A DNA stretch of 64,000 nucleotides from the NCBI GenBank assembly GCA_016342685.1, contig JAEINU010000003.1:558001-622000 (forward strand), written 5' to 3'. Shown one piece after another: positions 9,256 through 18,604 of this stretch. This DNA is from Bacteroidales bacterium. Its GTDB lineage: Bacteria; Bacteroidota; Bacteroidia; Bacteroidales; UBA12077. The first letter of the stretch is position 1; each line of letters begins with the position of its first letter. The notes beneath the pieces were generated by a model, which was given only the letters and a program-made list of their open reading frames with translations, did not search any database and was not told where the DNA came from. The position numbers and the translations under genes are program-made.

Positions 9256-10590
9256 TCAATTCTCTGAAAGATCTGTTTTTTTAGAATTTAACTCTTTTTC
9301 TTTTTCGGGAATATTTTCTCTTTCAAAAATTTGAATTCGATAAATATCATTATTACCATATCCTCTTTCTTTATACTTTGAGTAGTATGCTATTTCGCCA
9401 TTTTTAAGTGGGAAAAAGAAAATATTATCGTCGGTTGTATTGAACGGAAATCCCATGTTTTCAGGTTTTTCCCAAGAATTATTTGAGAGGGTTGATTTAA
9501 AAATATCAAAACCACCTATATTGAAGTGTCCCCTTGAAGAAAAGTAAAGGGTTTTTCCATCTTCTGTAATAAAGGGAGTAGCCTCGTCGAAAATACTGTT
9601 AATTTCTGCGCCAAGGTTTTCTGGTGGACCCCAATTTCCATCAATATCAATAACCGATTTATAGATATCAAAACCCCCAAATCCACCTTCTTTATTGCTT
9701 GTAAAATAAAGAGTTCTTCCGTCATCGGAAATACAGGCGTGGTTTTCTGATGCGTTGGTATTTATATTGCTACCAAGTTTTTCAACAGGACCCCAAATGC
9801 CATCGTTAAATCTACTTGTGTATAAATTAAAATCGTCGTTATCGTTTCTTACTAAATATAAAGTATTTCCATCCTTAGTTAAATAGACTGGTGTTAGCGG
9901 ATTGTCAGAATTAAAGTCTAATGATATATTTCTTGCTGGTAACCAAAAACCATCTCGTTTTTTAGAAGCAAAAATCCCATCGTAAAATCTTAGTTCACTC
10001 ATAAATACGAGCGTTTCTTCGTTTTCATCAACAAGAGGATTTAAATTGTTAAATTGATTATTAATGTTTTTATTTAAATTTGATTCTATAATGCTGGTAG
10101 GAGTTTGAGTTAATTCTAAGGCATTATTGCAAGCAGTAATTTCAGAATCAACTATTTTAATTTGTTTTTCGTTACTCGGGTCAATTAGTTCTTTGTATTT
10201 AGTAAATGCATTAATAGCATCAGTTAATTTATTAGTTACTCTATAAGCTATACCTAAATATAGATATGCTTCAAATGGAGCTTCTCTCTCATTATAAAAT
10301 CCTTCGTTGTAATTTTCTGAAATATTTTCTATTGCATCTTCAAGATACGCTATAGCATTTTGTTTTTCATTAGGTATGTTTAGATAACAAATTCCAATTC
10401 TATATTTAATATTTGCATCTCGTCGACCTGCATCATATAATTCTTGAAAATACGGAAGAGCTTCTCTATATTCTTCATACATTAACGAAAATTCTCCGTT
10501 TACAAAGGCTCTTTTCATATCTTGTTTCGATTGTGAATGAGCTAAGAGTATAGAAAATATAAGAGTTGTAGCTATTAAAACTGTTTTCAT
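9256..10590 (-). CDS. Secreted TPR-PD40 propeller protein (first of three tandem paralogues)
   Basis: 444 residues from the ATG at 10590; an upstream TTG-started reading would add ten residues without a signal sequence, so the ATG giving MKTVLIATTLIFSILLAHSQ is preferred. A TPR region (YREALPYFQELYDAGRRD, IKYRIGICYLNIPNEKQN) is followed by PD40 blades such as DGRTLYFTSNKEGGFGGFD and DGKTLYFSSRGHFNIGGFD. Like the 4791 gene it has no OmpA domain and ends in a short charged tail. Intergenic spaces of 126 and 76 bases to the next paralogues fit a single transcript, but separate promoters are possible. Confidence 0.8.
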   Translation of the reverse strand: MKTVLIATTLIFSILLAHSQSKQDMKRAFVNGEFSLMYEEYREALPYFQELYDAGRRDANIKYRIGICYLNIPNEKQNAIAYLEDAIENISENYNEGFYNEREAPFEAYLYLGIAYRVTNKLTDAINAFTKYKELIDPSNEKQIKIVDSEITACNNALELTQTPTSIIESNLNKNINNQFNNLNPLVDENEETLVFMSELRFYDGIFASKKRDGFWLPARNISLDFNSDNPLTPVYLTKDGNTLYLVRNDNDDFNLYTSRFNDGIWGPVEKLGSNINTNASENHACISDDGRTLYFTSNKEGGFGGFDIYKSVIDIDGNWGPPENLGAEINSIFDEATPFITEDGKTLYFSSRGHFNIGGFDIFKSTLSNNSWEKPENMGFPFNTTDDNIFFFPLKNGEIAYYSKYKERGYGNNDIYRIQIFERENIPEKEKELNSKKTDLSEN

Positions 10591-10733
10591 AGCGATTATA
10601 ATTGTTTGTCCTAATAACAAATGTAATAATTAATGACAATTTTAAAAAGGATATACAAACTAATTGAAAATGAAATAGAATGAATTTAATATGAAGTAAA
10701 GATTTGTTGAATTTGATTTTTGAGATTTGAAAT

Positions 10734-12695
10734 CTATATACGATCAATATCCTTGAATCCTTTTATAAGAATTTTTAAATCATTCCAAATGGTATAATCT
10801 TTAGCATAAACCATATTGGAATTTTTAATAAATGTATTGGTAGGATTCGTATTTTTAACTAAATCTAATGGATTTAATACGCCTTTTTTAATTTTAGGTA
10901 AATGACTAGGAGTCGTATTTTGGGAATAGTATCCTACCCATGTTTTTTTATTAATCAGAACCTTAAAACAATTACTTAGTAGGTTGACTTTAAAACTTGG
11001 CAGAAGCAAAATAACAGGACTCAAAATAAAAATAAAAAGCGAAGAAAATATATCGAAAACTCTTTTGCTTCTAATGTTTTCTTCTTTAGATATTGCATTA
11101 ATATCAATAGAATAAAGCTCTCCAGATGTTTCAATGGAGTTACTGCCAATTATTGATAATGTATCGGGCTGTGCAATTTTAAAATTTATATTTAACCCCG
11201 TTAGCTCTAACATAGAACTAATAATTTGGTTGGAAGGAATATCTTTTGCACAAAAAACAATTTCATCAATTTTATGGATCTTAATTATCTCGTTAAGTTG
11301 ACTGAAATTCCCAATATGATAACTTTCCTGAGTTTCGGTATTTGGAGATACGTTTCCGATGATTTTTGGTTTAATTTCAGCTTCTTTTATAATGCCTGAA
11401 ATTCTTTCAATTTCTTCTTTTAATCCAACAACTACAATTTGGAGCTCCTTGGTTTGTTTATATTTTTGAGGGAAGTAATTGATGTAATGAATTAATAATC
11501 TGTTTACTGGAATTACAATAAGAGAGGAGATTGTTCCAATTAGAATTAAAGCTCTCGAAAATCTAAAGTTTAAAGGTAATAATGCATAAAATGCCAGTAT
11601 CACAACTGATCCAATAAATATTCCTTTTAATAGATTAAGTAGCTTTATGTGTTTTGAATAACCATTATTAAACCATAAGCTAATTATCCAAACAATTATA
11701 TAGGATGGAACGGCAATGCTTAAAAATTCGGAAGGATAATATCCTATATCTCCAAATTTATATTGTTCCCACATTGGTTTCAAAAAATAGAAGCTTAAAA
11801 ATATACTTGCAATGTCTAATATTGGCAAAAAGGCATTCTTAATAAAACGATTTAAGATGGCCATAAATGCTCTAAAATAAATGGCAAGGTTTATTATAAT
11901 ACTATACAGTTTAGCATTCTTCTTTGAAAAGTGTTTACGTGCAAATATGATCATTGCATTGTAAAATATAAACACATAATTTAAGCTACCTTTTTTGGTG
12001 CTTTCACCTTTGTAATGAATTATTGTTGTTTCGGGATAATAGTAGTTCTTATATCCAGCATTAGTAATTCGATAAGAAAGGTCAATGTCTTCGCCATACA
12101 TGAAATAATCTTCGTCAAGCAAACCTGTTTTATCAAGGGCTTCTTTGCGCATAAACATAAAAGCACCGGGAAGAATTTCTATTTCGTTTATTGTGTTATT
12201 ATCTAAATGTCCTAAATGGTATTGTGCAAATTTTTTTGAATGGGGAAATAACTTTGATAAACCAAAAATCTTATAAAACGATACACTTGGTGTTGGTAAA
12301 GCTCTTTTGGACTCCGGTAAAAATCGACCTTTTCCATCTATCATTTTCACTCCCAAAGCACCAGCTTCTGGATGAATATCCATAAAATCCAAACACTTTT
12401 GAAAACTATCTTCTTCAACAACAGTATCGGGATTTAAAAGTAAATGATATTCTCCTTTAGCGATTTTTAATGCTTGGTTGTTAGCAACTGAAAATCCATA
12501 ATTTATTTTATTTTCGATTAAAATAACAGAAGGGTATTTTTCTTTAATCATAGTGCATGAACCATCTACAGAGTTATTGTCGACCACAAAAACCTCTGTT
12601 TCAATGTTTTTAATGGCATTAAAAACAGATATTAAACATTGTTCCAAGAAATGTTTAACATTATAATTAACTATGATTATTGAAAGCTTAGTCAT
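10734..12695 (-). CDS. GT2 glycosyltransferase fused to a degenerate polyprenyl glycosylphosphotransferase-like module
   Basis: 653 residues. Residues 1 to about 280 are a WbbL/rhamnosyltransferase-type GT2 domain (LSIIIVNYNVKHFLEQCL, VDNNSVDGS, LLLNPDTVV, DEDYFMYGEDIDLSYR). Then follow four to five membrane segments (about 290-420), a Rossmann-like CoA-binding domain (about 430-530), and a C-terminal stretch starting at residue 544 (KRVFDIFSSLFIFILSP) that matches the start and end of a sugar-1-phosphate transferase domain but is only 110 residues long. The central KFRSM/DE catalytic block of that family is absent, so phosphotransferase activity is unlikely. Probable role: a membrane-tethered glycosyltransferase for a surface polysaccharide or O-antigen. 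Confidence 0.8.
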   Translation of the reverse strand: MTKLSIIIVNYNVKHFLEQCLISVFNAIKNIETEVFVVDNNSVDGSCTMIKEKYPSVILIENKINYGFSVANNQALKIAKGEYHLLLNPDTVVEEDSFQKCLDFMDIHPEAGALGVKMIDGKGRFLPESKRALPTPSVSFYKIFGLSKLFPHSKKFAQYHLGHLDNNTINEIEILPGAFMFMRKEALDKTGLLDEDYFMYGEDIDLSYRITNAGYKNYYYPETTIIHYKGESTKKGSLNYVFIFYNAMIIFARKHFSKKNAKLYSIIINLAIYFRAFMAILNRFIKNAFLPILDIASIFLSFYFLKPMWEQYKFGDIGYYPSEFLSIAVPSYIIVWIISLWFNNGYSKHIKLLNLLKGIFIGSVVILAFYALLPLNFRFSRALILIGTISSLIVIPVNRLLIHYINYFPQKYKQTKELQIVVVGLKEEIERISGIIKEAEIKPKIIGNVSPNTETQESYHIGNFSQLNEIIKIHKIDEIVFCAKDIPSNQIISSMLELTGLNINFKIAQPDTLSIIGSNSIETSGELYSIDINAISKEENIRSKRVFDIFSSLFIFILSPVILLLPSFKVNLLSNCFKVLINKKTWVGYYSQNTTPSHLPKIKKGVLNPLDLVKNTNPTNTFIKNSNMVYAKDYTIWNDLKILIKGFKDIDRI

Positions 12696-12760
12696 ATTTG
12701 AATTTGAGATACAAATATAATGAAATGTAGAAAAGAGCGAGTTTTTTTAGAAATAAAAAA

Positions 12761-12778
12761 GGGCTGTGTAAACAGCCC
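12761..12778 (-). terminator. Rho-independent terminator of the aminotransferase gene
   Basis: Perfect 7-bp stem GGGCTGT/ACAGCCC with a GTAA loop. Read on the minus strand it is followed by TTTTTTATTT. It lies 26 bases past the aminotransferase stop and before the GT2-fusion gene start. Confidence 0.85.
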
Positions 12779-12804
12779 TTTGAAATATTCATCAAATATT
12801 TGAT

Positions 12805-14010
12805 TTACATTAATTCTTTTATAGCAGCAGCTAACCTTTTTACACCTTCGGTGCTTTTATCTTTAGACACAAAAGAGAAGTTTATTCTCATAGTATCAGT
12901 ACCACTTCCATCGCAATGAAATACGCTACCAAGTACAAATGCAACATTATTATCAATTGCTTTTTTGAAAAGTACTTCTGCATTCATTTTGTTTGGTAAA
13001 GTTAAGAATAAAAATAATCCACCTTCTGGTTCGGTCCATTTTACACCTTCTGGCATAAACTCTTTAAACGCTTTCAACATATTGTCGCGTTTATCATGAT
13101 ATTGAACTATGATTTCTTTTAAGTTTGCATCGAAGTATCCCTTTTCGATATATTTATGCACAATTTTTTGATTTAGAGTGGGAGTACATAAATCGGTAGA
13201 TTGTTTTGCAATAACAAATTTATCAACGATTTTTTCATTTGCAACAACCCATCCAACTCTGAATCCTGGCACAAATATTTTTGAGAATGTTCCAAGCAAA
13301 ATTACATGTCCTGAATTATCTAACTCATATATAGTTTTTTGCACTTCTCCTTCGAAGCGAATCTCTCTGTAAGGGCTATCTTCTACTATTAGAATATCAT
13401 ATTTTTTTGCAATTTCGATAATTTCCAATCGTCTTGATTCTGGCATTGTAATACCAGCAGGGTTTTGGAAATCAGGAATTATATAAATAAATTTAGGTTT
13501 GATTCCTTGAGATTTAAGACCGGCAAGTTTTTCCTCCAAAATATCAGCGCGCATACCATGTTCGTCGAATTTTATACCAATCATTTCAGCTCCATATGAA
13601 TTGAAAGCTCCTAAACCACCTAAATAAGAAGGTAATCCACAAATTACTTTATCGCCTCTATTAATAAATATTTTAGCTAATAAATCTAAACCTTGTTGAG
13701 ACGAAGTTGTAATCACTAGATTATTTAATTCGAGATTTAATCCTTCATTATTATATCGATCAATTAGAATTTGTCGTAATTCAGTAACACCTTCAGTTGC
13801 ACCATACTGTAATGCTGCTGAACCGTCGTTTTCTAAAACTTCATTCGTAATTTCCTTTAATTGCTCTATTGGGAAAGTCTCTGGAGCAGGTAATCCACCT
13901 GCAAATGAAATAATTTCTGGACGTTGTGTAAGTTTAAGAAGTTCACGAATTGCAGACTTCTTCATCCCTTTAATGCTAGTTGAATAAATTTGTTCTAAAT
14001 CGCTTATCAT
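12805..14010 (-). CDS. PLP-dependent aminotransferase, class I/II (2-aminoadipate/MocR-less LysN-like group)
   Basis: 401 residues from the ATG at 14010, chosen because a GGAGG sits 9 bases upstream on the minus strand and the preceding 37 codons of open frame have no conserved features. Fold type I enzyme: FAGGLPAPETFP, SQQGLDLLAKIF, YIIPDFQNPAG for cofactor and substrate contacts, and GTFSKIFVPGFRVGW with the PLP lysine in SK. The late EPEGGLFLFL and DTMRINFSF motifs are typical of LysN and ARO8-like transaminases. The amino-acid substrate (2-aminoadipate, aromatic or branched chain) is not settled by sequence. It is a single-gene transcript, divergent from the histidine kinase gene. Confidence 0.85.
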   Translation of the reverse strand: MISDLEQIYSTSIKGMKKSAIRELLKLTQRPEIISFAGGLPAPETFPIEQLKEITNEVLENDGSAALQYGATEGVTELRQILIDRYNNEGLNLELNNLVITTSSQQGLDLLAKIFINRGDKVICGLPSYLGGLGAFNSYGAEMIGIKFDEHGMRADILEEKLAGLKSQGIKPKFIYIIPDFQNPAGITMPESRRLEIIEIAKKYDILIVEDSPYREIRFEGEVQKTIYELDNSGHVILLGTFSKIFVPGFRVGWVVANEKIVDKFVIAKQSTDLCTPTLNQKIVHKYIEKGYFDANLKEIIVQYHDKRDNMLKAFKEFMPEGVKWTEPEGGLFLFLTLPNKMNAEVLFKKAIDNNVAFVLGSVFHCDGSGTDTMRINFSFVSKDKSTEGVKRLAAAIKELM

Positions 14011-14226
14011 TATTATTATCCTCCGTTTTTTTTGATAATTATTTATAGTTTGTACGAACTTGTGCGAAGGTGCAAAATACAATTTGGAATTACAAAAAAA
14101 TGAACCTGTTGTACAAAACATATCTGATAATTGTAAGCATATTGTTTATTAGCTTAATAATTGATAATTTTAGGATTGCAAGTTAAAAACTTATCATTTA
14201 CCTTAGAGCTACCTAATTTATTATAT

Positions 14227-16986
14227 ATGAAACCCAATCTAACTATTGATTACGAACATTTAATTTCAAAAAATCTGTTATCCGTTGCTGTTAATAGTAT
14301 CATCGCTGTTGATTTGCAGGGCATGGTTACATTCTGGAATAATGGTGCAGAACGCATCTTTGGGTATAAAAGAGAGGAGATCCTAAATAAATCGCTAAAA
14401 ATAATATATCCTGATTTTGATGAAAATCTTCTTTTGGTAGATTTAGAAAGAACTAAGGAGGGTGGAAGCTATGTAAGCGAATGGGAAGGTCGAAATAAAT
14501 CTGGAGAAACAGTATGGGTTGATTTAAATACAAATATTTTAAAAGATGATAATGACAATATCATTGGATTTATTGGACTATCAAAAGATATAACCACTAA
14601 TAGGGAACTTCATTTTTATAAATCAGAATTATCTTCTATTGTTCAATATTCGGCCGACGGAATGGAAAGTGTGGATTTAGAAGGAAACGTTTTGAGTTGG
14701 AATAAAAGTGCTGAAAAGATTTATGGTTATAGTTCAAAAGAAATAATCGGAAAAAAGTCTTCAATACTATATGTTGAAAGCAATATTGATGAATTTCAGA
14801 GAGTATTGAAAATAATTATTCAAGGAAAGGTTTTGAAGAATTTTGAGACTAAAAGAAGAAAAAAAGATGGTAGTATTATTGATGTTTCAATTACATTTTC
14901 GCCGCAAATAAATAATGAAGAAGAAATATCTGGAATATCTGTTATTACGAGAGACATTACAGATCAAAAATTAACACTAAAGAAACTAAATGAAAGTGAA
15001 ATAAAATATCAAACAATATTTGAAAATAGCGGTGAAGGTTTTTTTCTTATGACCGAAAGATTTATTGACGTAAATAAGAAGGCTTGTGAGTTGTTTGAAT
15101 CATCAAAAGAGGAAATTATAGGAAAATCTCCATTAGATTTTTCTCCAGAAAAGCAATCGGATGGAGTTTCTTCAGAAATAAAAGCAAAAGAATATATTAA
15201 AAAGGCATTTGAAGAAGGGAATGTTTCTTTTTATTGGCAACATATTAGTAAGTCAAAAGATACAATAAATACACGAATTACTTTAAATAGAATTGTAGTA
15301 AAAGATAAGAATTATTTAATAGCCATAATGCATAATATGACAGAGGTTATTAAATATCAAAATAAGTTAAAAGTAAAAACAAAAAGTGTAGTTGATAAAA
15401 ATAAAAAAATGCATCAACTTAATAATGATCTAAATGAAACAAATAATCAATTAAAAATAATTAATCAGCAAATAGAACAGAGCGAAAAGAAATTTAGAGT
15501 GGCTTTTAAAACGAGTCCCGATGCCATAAATATTAATAGAATAAGCGATGGTTTGTATATTGACATAAATGATGGTTTTACAAATTTAATGGGTTATACA
15601 GAACGTGATGTGCGAGGTAAAACCTCAATAGAATTGAATGTTTGGGTAAATCCAAAGGATAGAAATAGATTGGTTAATGCTTTACTTGAAAACGAATTCG
15701 TTTCAAATTTAGAAGCACAGTTTAGGCGAAAAGATGGTTCGGTTACAACAGCTCTAATGTCGGCAAGCTTCATAGAAGTTAATAAAGAAAAATACATTCT
15801 TTCAATTACAAGAGATATTTCGGAAAGAAAAGAATCTGAGGAGAAACTAAAAAAAGCTATGGAAAAAGCTGAGGAAAGTGATTTATTAAAATCAGCGTTT
15901 TTAGCAAACATGTCGCACGAAATTAGAACTCCCATGAATGCAATTCTAGGTTTTAGCCAACTCTTAAAGGAAAAAAGAATAGAACCTGAAAAGCAGGATA
16001 AATTTTTGGATATTATTGTTTCAAGATCGAAAAATCTACTTCAAATAATTAATGATATTATAGATATTTCTAAAATCGAAGCAAATCAGTTAACGATTGA
16101 AAATAATGAATTCTCTTTAAAAAAATCACTATATGAATTATATTCCTTCTTCGAAGCTGAAATATACACACATAATAAATCACATGTTAATTTAACTCTT
16201 AGTGCAGATTTAAGTGAAGTAATAGGGAATATTAGATCCGATGAGGTTCGGTTAAAACAAATTTTAACCAATTTAATTAGTAATGCCATTAAATTTACTG
16301 AAAAAGGGGAAATAGAATTTGGTTACAATGTAAAAGGAGACAATCTGGAATTCTTCGTTCGAGATACCGGTATAGGTATCCCTGAGGAATCGAAGAAACA
16401 TATTTTTGAGCGGTTTAGGCAAGCCGATGATTCTAGTACTAGGGAATTTGGAGGAACGGGTTTGGGATTGTCTATATGTAAACAATTAGTTGAGAAACTT
16501 GGAGGAGAGATATGGTTCGATTCAAAAACCGATAAAGGATCAATATTTTACTTCACAATACCTTTAGAAATGGTAACACAAGACCAAAGTAGTTCAGAAT
16601 TAAATGCCAGTAATTTTGATTTAACAGGTAAAACTATTTTAATAGTTGAGGATGACTTAATAAGTATGACCTATCTTGAGGAATTACTTATTGGAACAAA
16701 AGCATCAATCTTAAAGGCTTTCAATGGGGAAAAAGCAGTTGAAATTTTTAAAAACAATGCAAATATTGACATTGTTTTAATGGATGTATACTTGCCCAAG
16801 ATGTCAGGAAACGATGCTACCCGAGAAATAAAAAAAATAAACGCAGAAATACCTGTAGTAATGCAATCTGCATATGCTTTGCCTTCCGATAAAAAAGAAA
16901 GTTTTAAATATGGTTGCGACGACTATATTACTAAACCCATTGATCCTAGGTTGTTAATGGTTACAATTAAAAAATTCATGCAATAG
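14227..16986 (+). CDS. Cytoplasmic hybrid sensor histidine kinase, four PAS domains and a C-terminal receiver
   Basis: 919 residues from the ATG at 14227; an in-frame TTG 66 bases upstream is less likely. No membrane segment is seen. Order: PAS1 (about 17-130), PAS2 (134-250), PAS3 (258-380), a coiled coil (380-420), PAS4 (422-540), HisKA with phosphoacceptor H564 in NMSHEIRTPMNAILGF, HATPase with DTGIGIPEESKKHIFERF and GGTGLGLSI, and a receiver domain with acceptor D853 in VLMDVYLPKMSG and the switch lysine in YITKP. It should sense a cytoplasmic or diffusible cue and relay phosphate internally, then perhaps to the receivers encoded downstream. Ligand is unknown. Confidence 0.9.
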   Translation: MKPNLTIDYEHLISKNLLSVAVNSIIAVDLQGMVTFWNNGAERIFGYKREEILNKSLKIIYPDFDENLLLVDLERTKEGGSYVSEWEGRNKSGETVWVDLNTNILKDDNDNIIGFIGLSKDITTNRELHFYKSELSSIVQYSADGMESVDLEGNVLSWNKSAEKIYGYSSKEIIGKKSSILYVESNIDEFQRVLKIIIQGKVLKNFETKRRKKDGSIIDVSITFSPQINNEEEISGISVITRDITDQKLTLKKLNESEIKYQTIFENSGEGFFLMTERFIDVNKKACELFESSKEEIIGKSPLDFSPEKQSDGVSSEIKAKEYIKKAFEEGNVSFYWQHISKSKDTINTRITLNRIVVKDKNYLIAIMHNMTEVIKYQNKLKVKTKSVVDKNKKMHQLNNDLNETNNQLKIINQQIEQSEKKFRVAFKTSPDAININRISDGLYIDINDGFTNLMGYTERDVRGKTSIELNVWVNPKDRNRLVNALLENEFVSNLEAQFRRKDGSVTTALMSASFIEVNKEKYILSITRDISERKESEEKLKKAMEKAEESDLLKSAFLANMSHEIRTPMNAILGFSQLLKEKRIEPEKQDKFLDIIVSRSKNLLQIINDIIDISKIEANQLTIENNEFSLKKSLYELYSFFEAEIYTHNKSHVNLTLSADLSEVIGNIRSDEVRLKQILTNLISNAIKFTEKGEIEFGYNVKGDNLEFFVRDTGIGIPEESKKHIFERFRQADDSSTREFGGTGLGLSICKQLVEKLGGEIWFDSKTDKGSIFYFTIPLEMVTQDQSSSELNASNFDLTGKTILIVEDDLISMTYLEELLIGTKASILKAFNGEKAVEIFKNNANIDIVLMDVYLPKMSGNDATREIKKINAEIPVVMQSAYALPSDKKESFKYGCDDYITKPIDPRLLMVTIKKFMQ

Positions 16987-17058
16987 ACCATAATATCAAG
17001 TCTTGCGGTATAATTTTTTTTTTGTACTTTTAAGTAAATTTGAATTTCATATTACAGA

Positions 17059-18024
17059 ATGAAGAGAATTCTATTAATAGGATCGGACAATAAATTAATT
17101 GAGAAATCTGCAGAGTATCTTAAGTATAATAACTTTAGTGTGATTACTGCTGGCGAGGGAGCTTCTGGAGTGCAGAAAACACTTGAATTTATTCCTGATT
17201 TAATCCTATGTGATACAGAAACTACAGGCCTCAATGGATATGAAATTTTTAACACATTACAACAAATAAACTCAACTGCAATAATTCCATTTGTTTTTTT
17301 AATGAATAAGGTTTCAAGCGAAGATGTAAGGGCAGCAATGAATTTGGGTGCAGATGATTACCTTGAAATGCCATATAAGCTTAATCAATTATTAAAATTA
17401 GTTGAGATTCGGTTAGAGAAACAAGAGAAAATAATAGGTTTAGCCGATGAGAAGTTTAACACTTTAATGGAACATTCAAGCGACGGAGTTTTTATTTATC
17501 AAGATGAGAAGTTGTCTTATGTAAACAAGAGATTTTGCGATTTTGTTGCATATTCTAAAAGAGAATTAATTGGAATGAACTTGGTAAATATTATTTATAA
17601 AGATGATATTCATTTAGTTGTAGATAAGTTTAGTAGATGTTTGAAAGGAATACACAAAGAGATTTTAGTAGACTTAAGGGCAATTAGCGGTAATCAAAAA
17701 ATTGTAAATATTACGCTTTCTGGAAGTATAACAAACTTTAATGGTAAAAAGAATATCGTAGGTTCAATTAGACCTATAAATATGATCGAAAGCGATTATT
17801 TTAAACCTCAAAAATCAGAAATAAATATTACCTCACGCGAAGAGGAAATATTAGAATTAATATGCGAAGGAAATTCTAATTCCGATATAGCTCATAAATT
17901 AAACATTAGTGACCGTACTGTAGAGGGGCACAGAGCAAATCTGTTAAATAAAACAGAATCAAAGAACACCGCCAGTCTTGCAATTTTTGCAGTAAAATAT
18001 GGATATTATAAAATTCCCGAATAA
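17059..18024 (+). CDS. Response regulator: receiver, PAS and LuxR-type HTH
   Basis: 321 residues. The N-terminal receiver has the candidate acceptor D52 (LILCDTETTGLNGYE), but the usual switch lysine is replaced: the motif reads DDYLEMPYKL instead of KP. A PAS domain follows (about 135-250, FNTLMEHSSDGVFIYQDEK), then a LuxR/GerE HTH (EEEILELICEGNSNSDIAHKL, DRTVEGHRANLLNKTESKN). It lies 72 bases after the hybrid kinase and is the only DNA-binding protein of the signalling block, so it is the likely transcriptional output. A PAS domain between receiver and HTH could add a second ligand input. Confidence 0.85.
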   Translation: MKRILLIGSDNKLIEKSAEYLKYNNFSVITAGEGASGVQKTLEFIPDLILCDTETTGLNGYEIFNTLQQINSTAIIPFVFLMNKVSSEDVRAAMNLGADDYLEMPYKLNQLLKLVEIRLEKQEKIIGLADEKFNTLMEHSSDGVFIYQDEKLSYVNKRFCDFVAYSKRELIGMNLVNIIYKDDIHLVVDKFSRCLKGIHKEILVDLRAISGNQKIVNITLSGSITNFNGKKNIVGSIRPINMIESDYFKPQKSEINITSREEEILELICEGNSNSDIAHKLNISDRTVEGHRANLLNKTESKNTASLAIFAVKYGYYKIPE

Positions 18025-18214
18025 CAGGTATTAATACTTACCATCACAATATTGCAATCCCAACTTATCAATTTTCAAGTTCTAAGTATTTGAATAACAG
18101 AATATGCTTATTAATCGAAATAGGTGTAAATACTTATTTCTAAAAATAGGTAATTACCCTGTTTAAATTCGATATATAAATTAATTACTTTGTATACAAA
18201 AGGTAACATACGAT
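18025..18214. promoter_or_regulatory. Intergenic region with a palindrome and a repeated AGGT-AATACTTA motif
   Basis: The 190-base gap before the receiver/CheW pair contains a perfect 10-bp palindrome GGTAATTACC (18149-18158) and two similar segments, AGGTATTAATACTTA (18026-18040) and AGGTGTAAATACTTA (18122-18136), matching at 12 of 15 positions. Such symmetric sites could bind the LuxR-type regulator encoded just upstream. This is inference from symmetry only; chance palindromes are frequent in AT-rich DNA. Confidence 0.3.
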
Positions 18215-18604
18215 ATGGATAAAAAGCTTTTAATTATAGACAATGATTTTAATTATCTGACAATTGTAGAAAAACAAATGTCTAAAGAAAGCTTTAATGT
18301 TACTGTTGCTGATACTTTGCCAAAAATTTACGATTATTTAAATCAGAATTCTCCTGATATTATTTTGTTAGATGTAATTATGAACAATGGCGAAGGATTA
18401 ATTTTTCTTAAAAAACTTAGTTCAATAATTGGAAGAACACCATTAATTGTTATTTCTAGGGGGAAAGATATTGATTTAATTGAGAAATCGTTTAGTTATG
18501 GAGCATTCGATTATTTGATTAAGCCTCTGAATTTAAAAGATTTAAAAAACAAGATAAACTTTGCATTAGAACAACGAGTTAATAAAAATACATATCATGT
18601 TTAG
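18215..18604 (+). CDS. Single-domain response regulator (receiver only)
   Basis: 129 residues, one receiver domain. Acidic pair near LLIIDNDFNY, phosphoacceptor D53 in IILLDVIMNNGEGL, conserved serine in VISRG and switch lysine in YLIKPLN. There is no output domain. It overlaps the CheW-like gene by 8 bases (translational coupling), so the two products probably work together, as CheY- or CheV-like partners would. It is preceded by a 190-base gap and may have its own promoter. Confidence 0.88.
   Translation: MDKKLLIIDNDFNYLTIVEKQMSKESFNVTVADTLPKIYDYLNQNSPDIILLDVIMNNGEGLIFLKKLSSIIGRTPLIVISRGKDIDLIEKSFSYGAFDYLIKPLNLKDLKNKINFALEQRVNKNTYHV

Noticed and set aside
10734-12695. A frameshifted or pseudogene version of the glycosyltransferase fusion
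   Set aside because: The frame is uninterrupted to a normal stop, with conserved ends on both sides of the missing block, so it looks like a real protein with a reduced domain.
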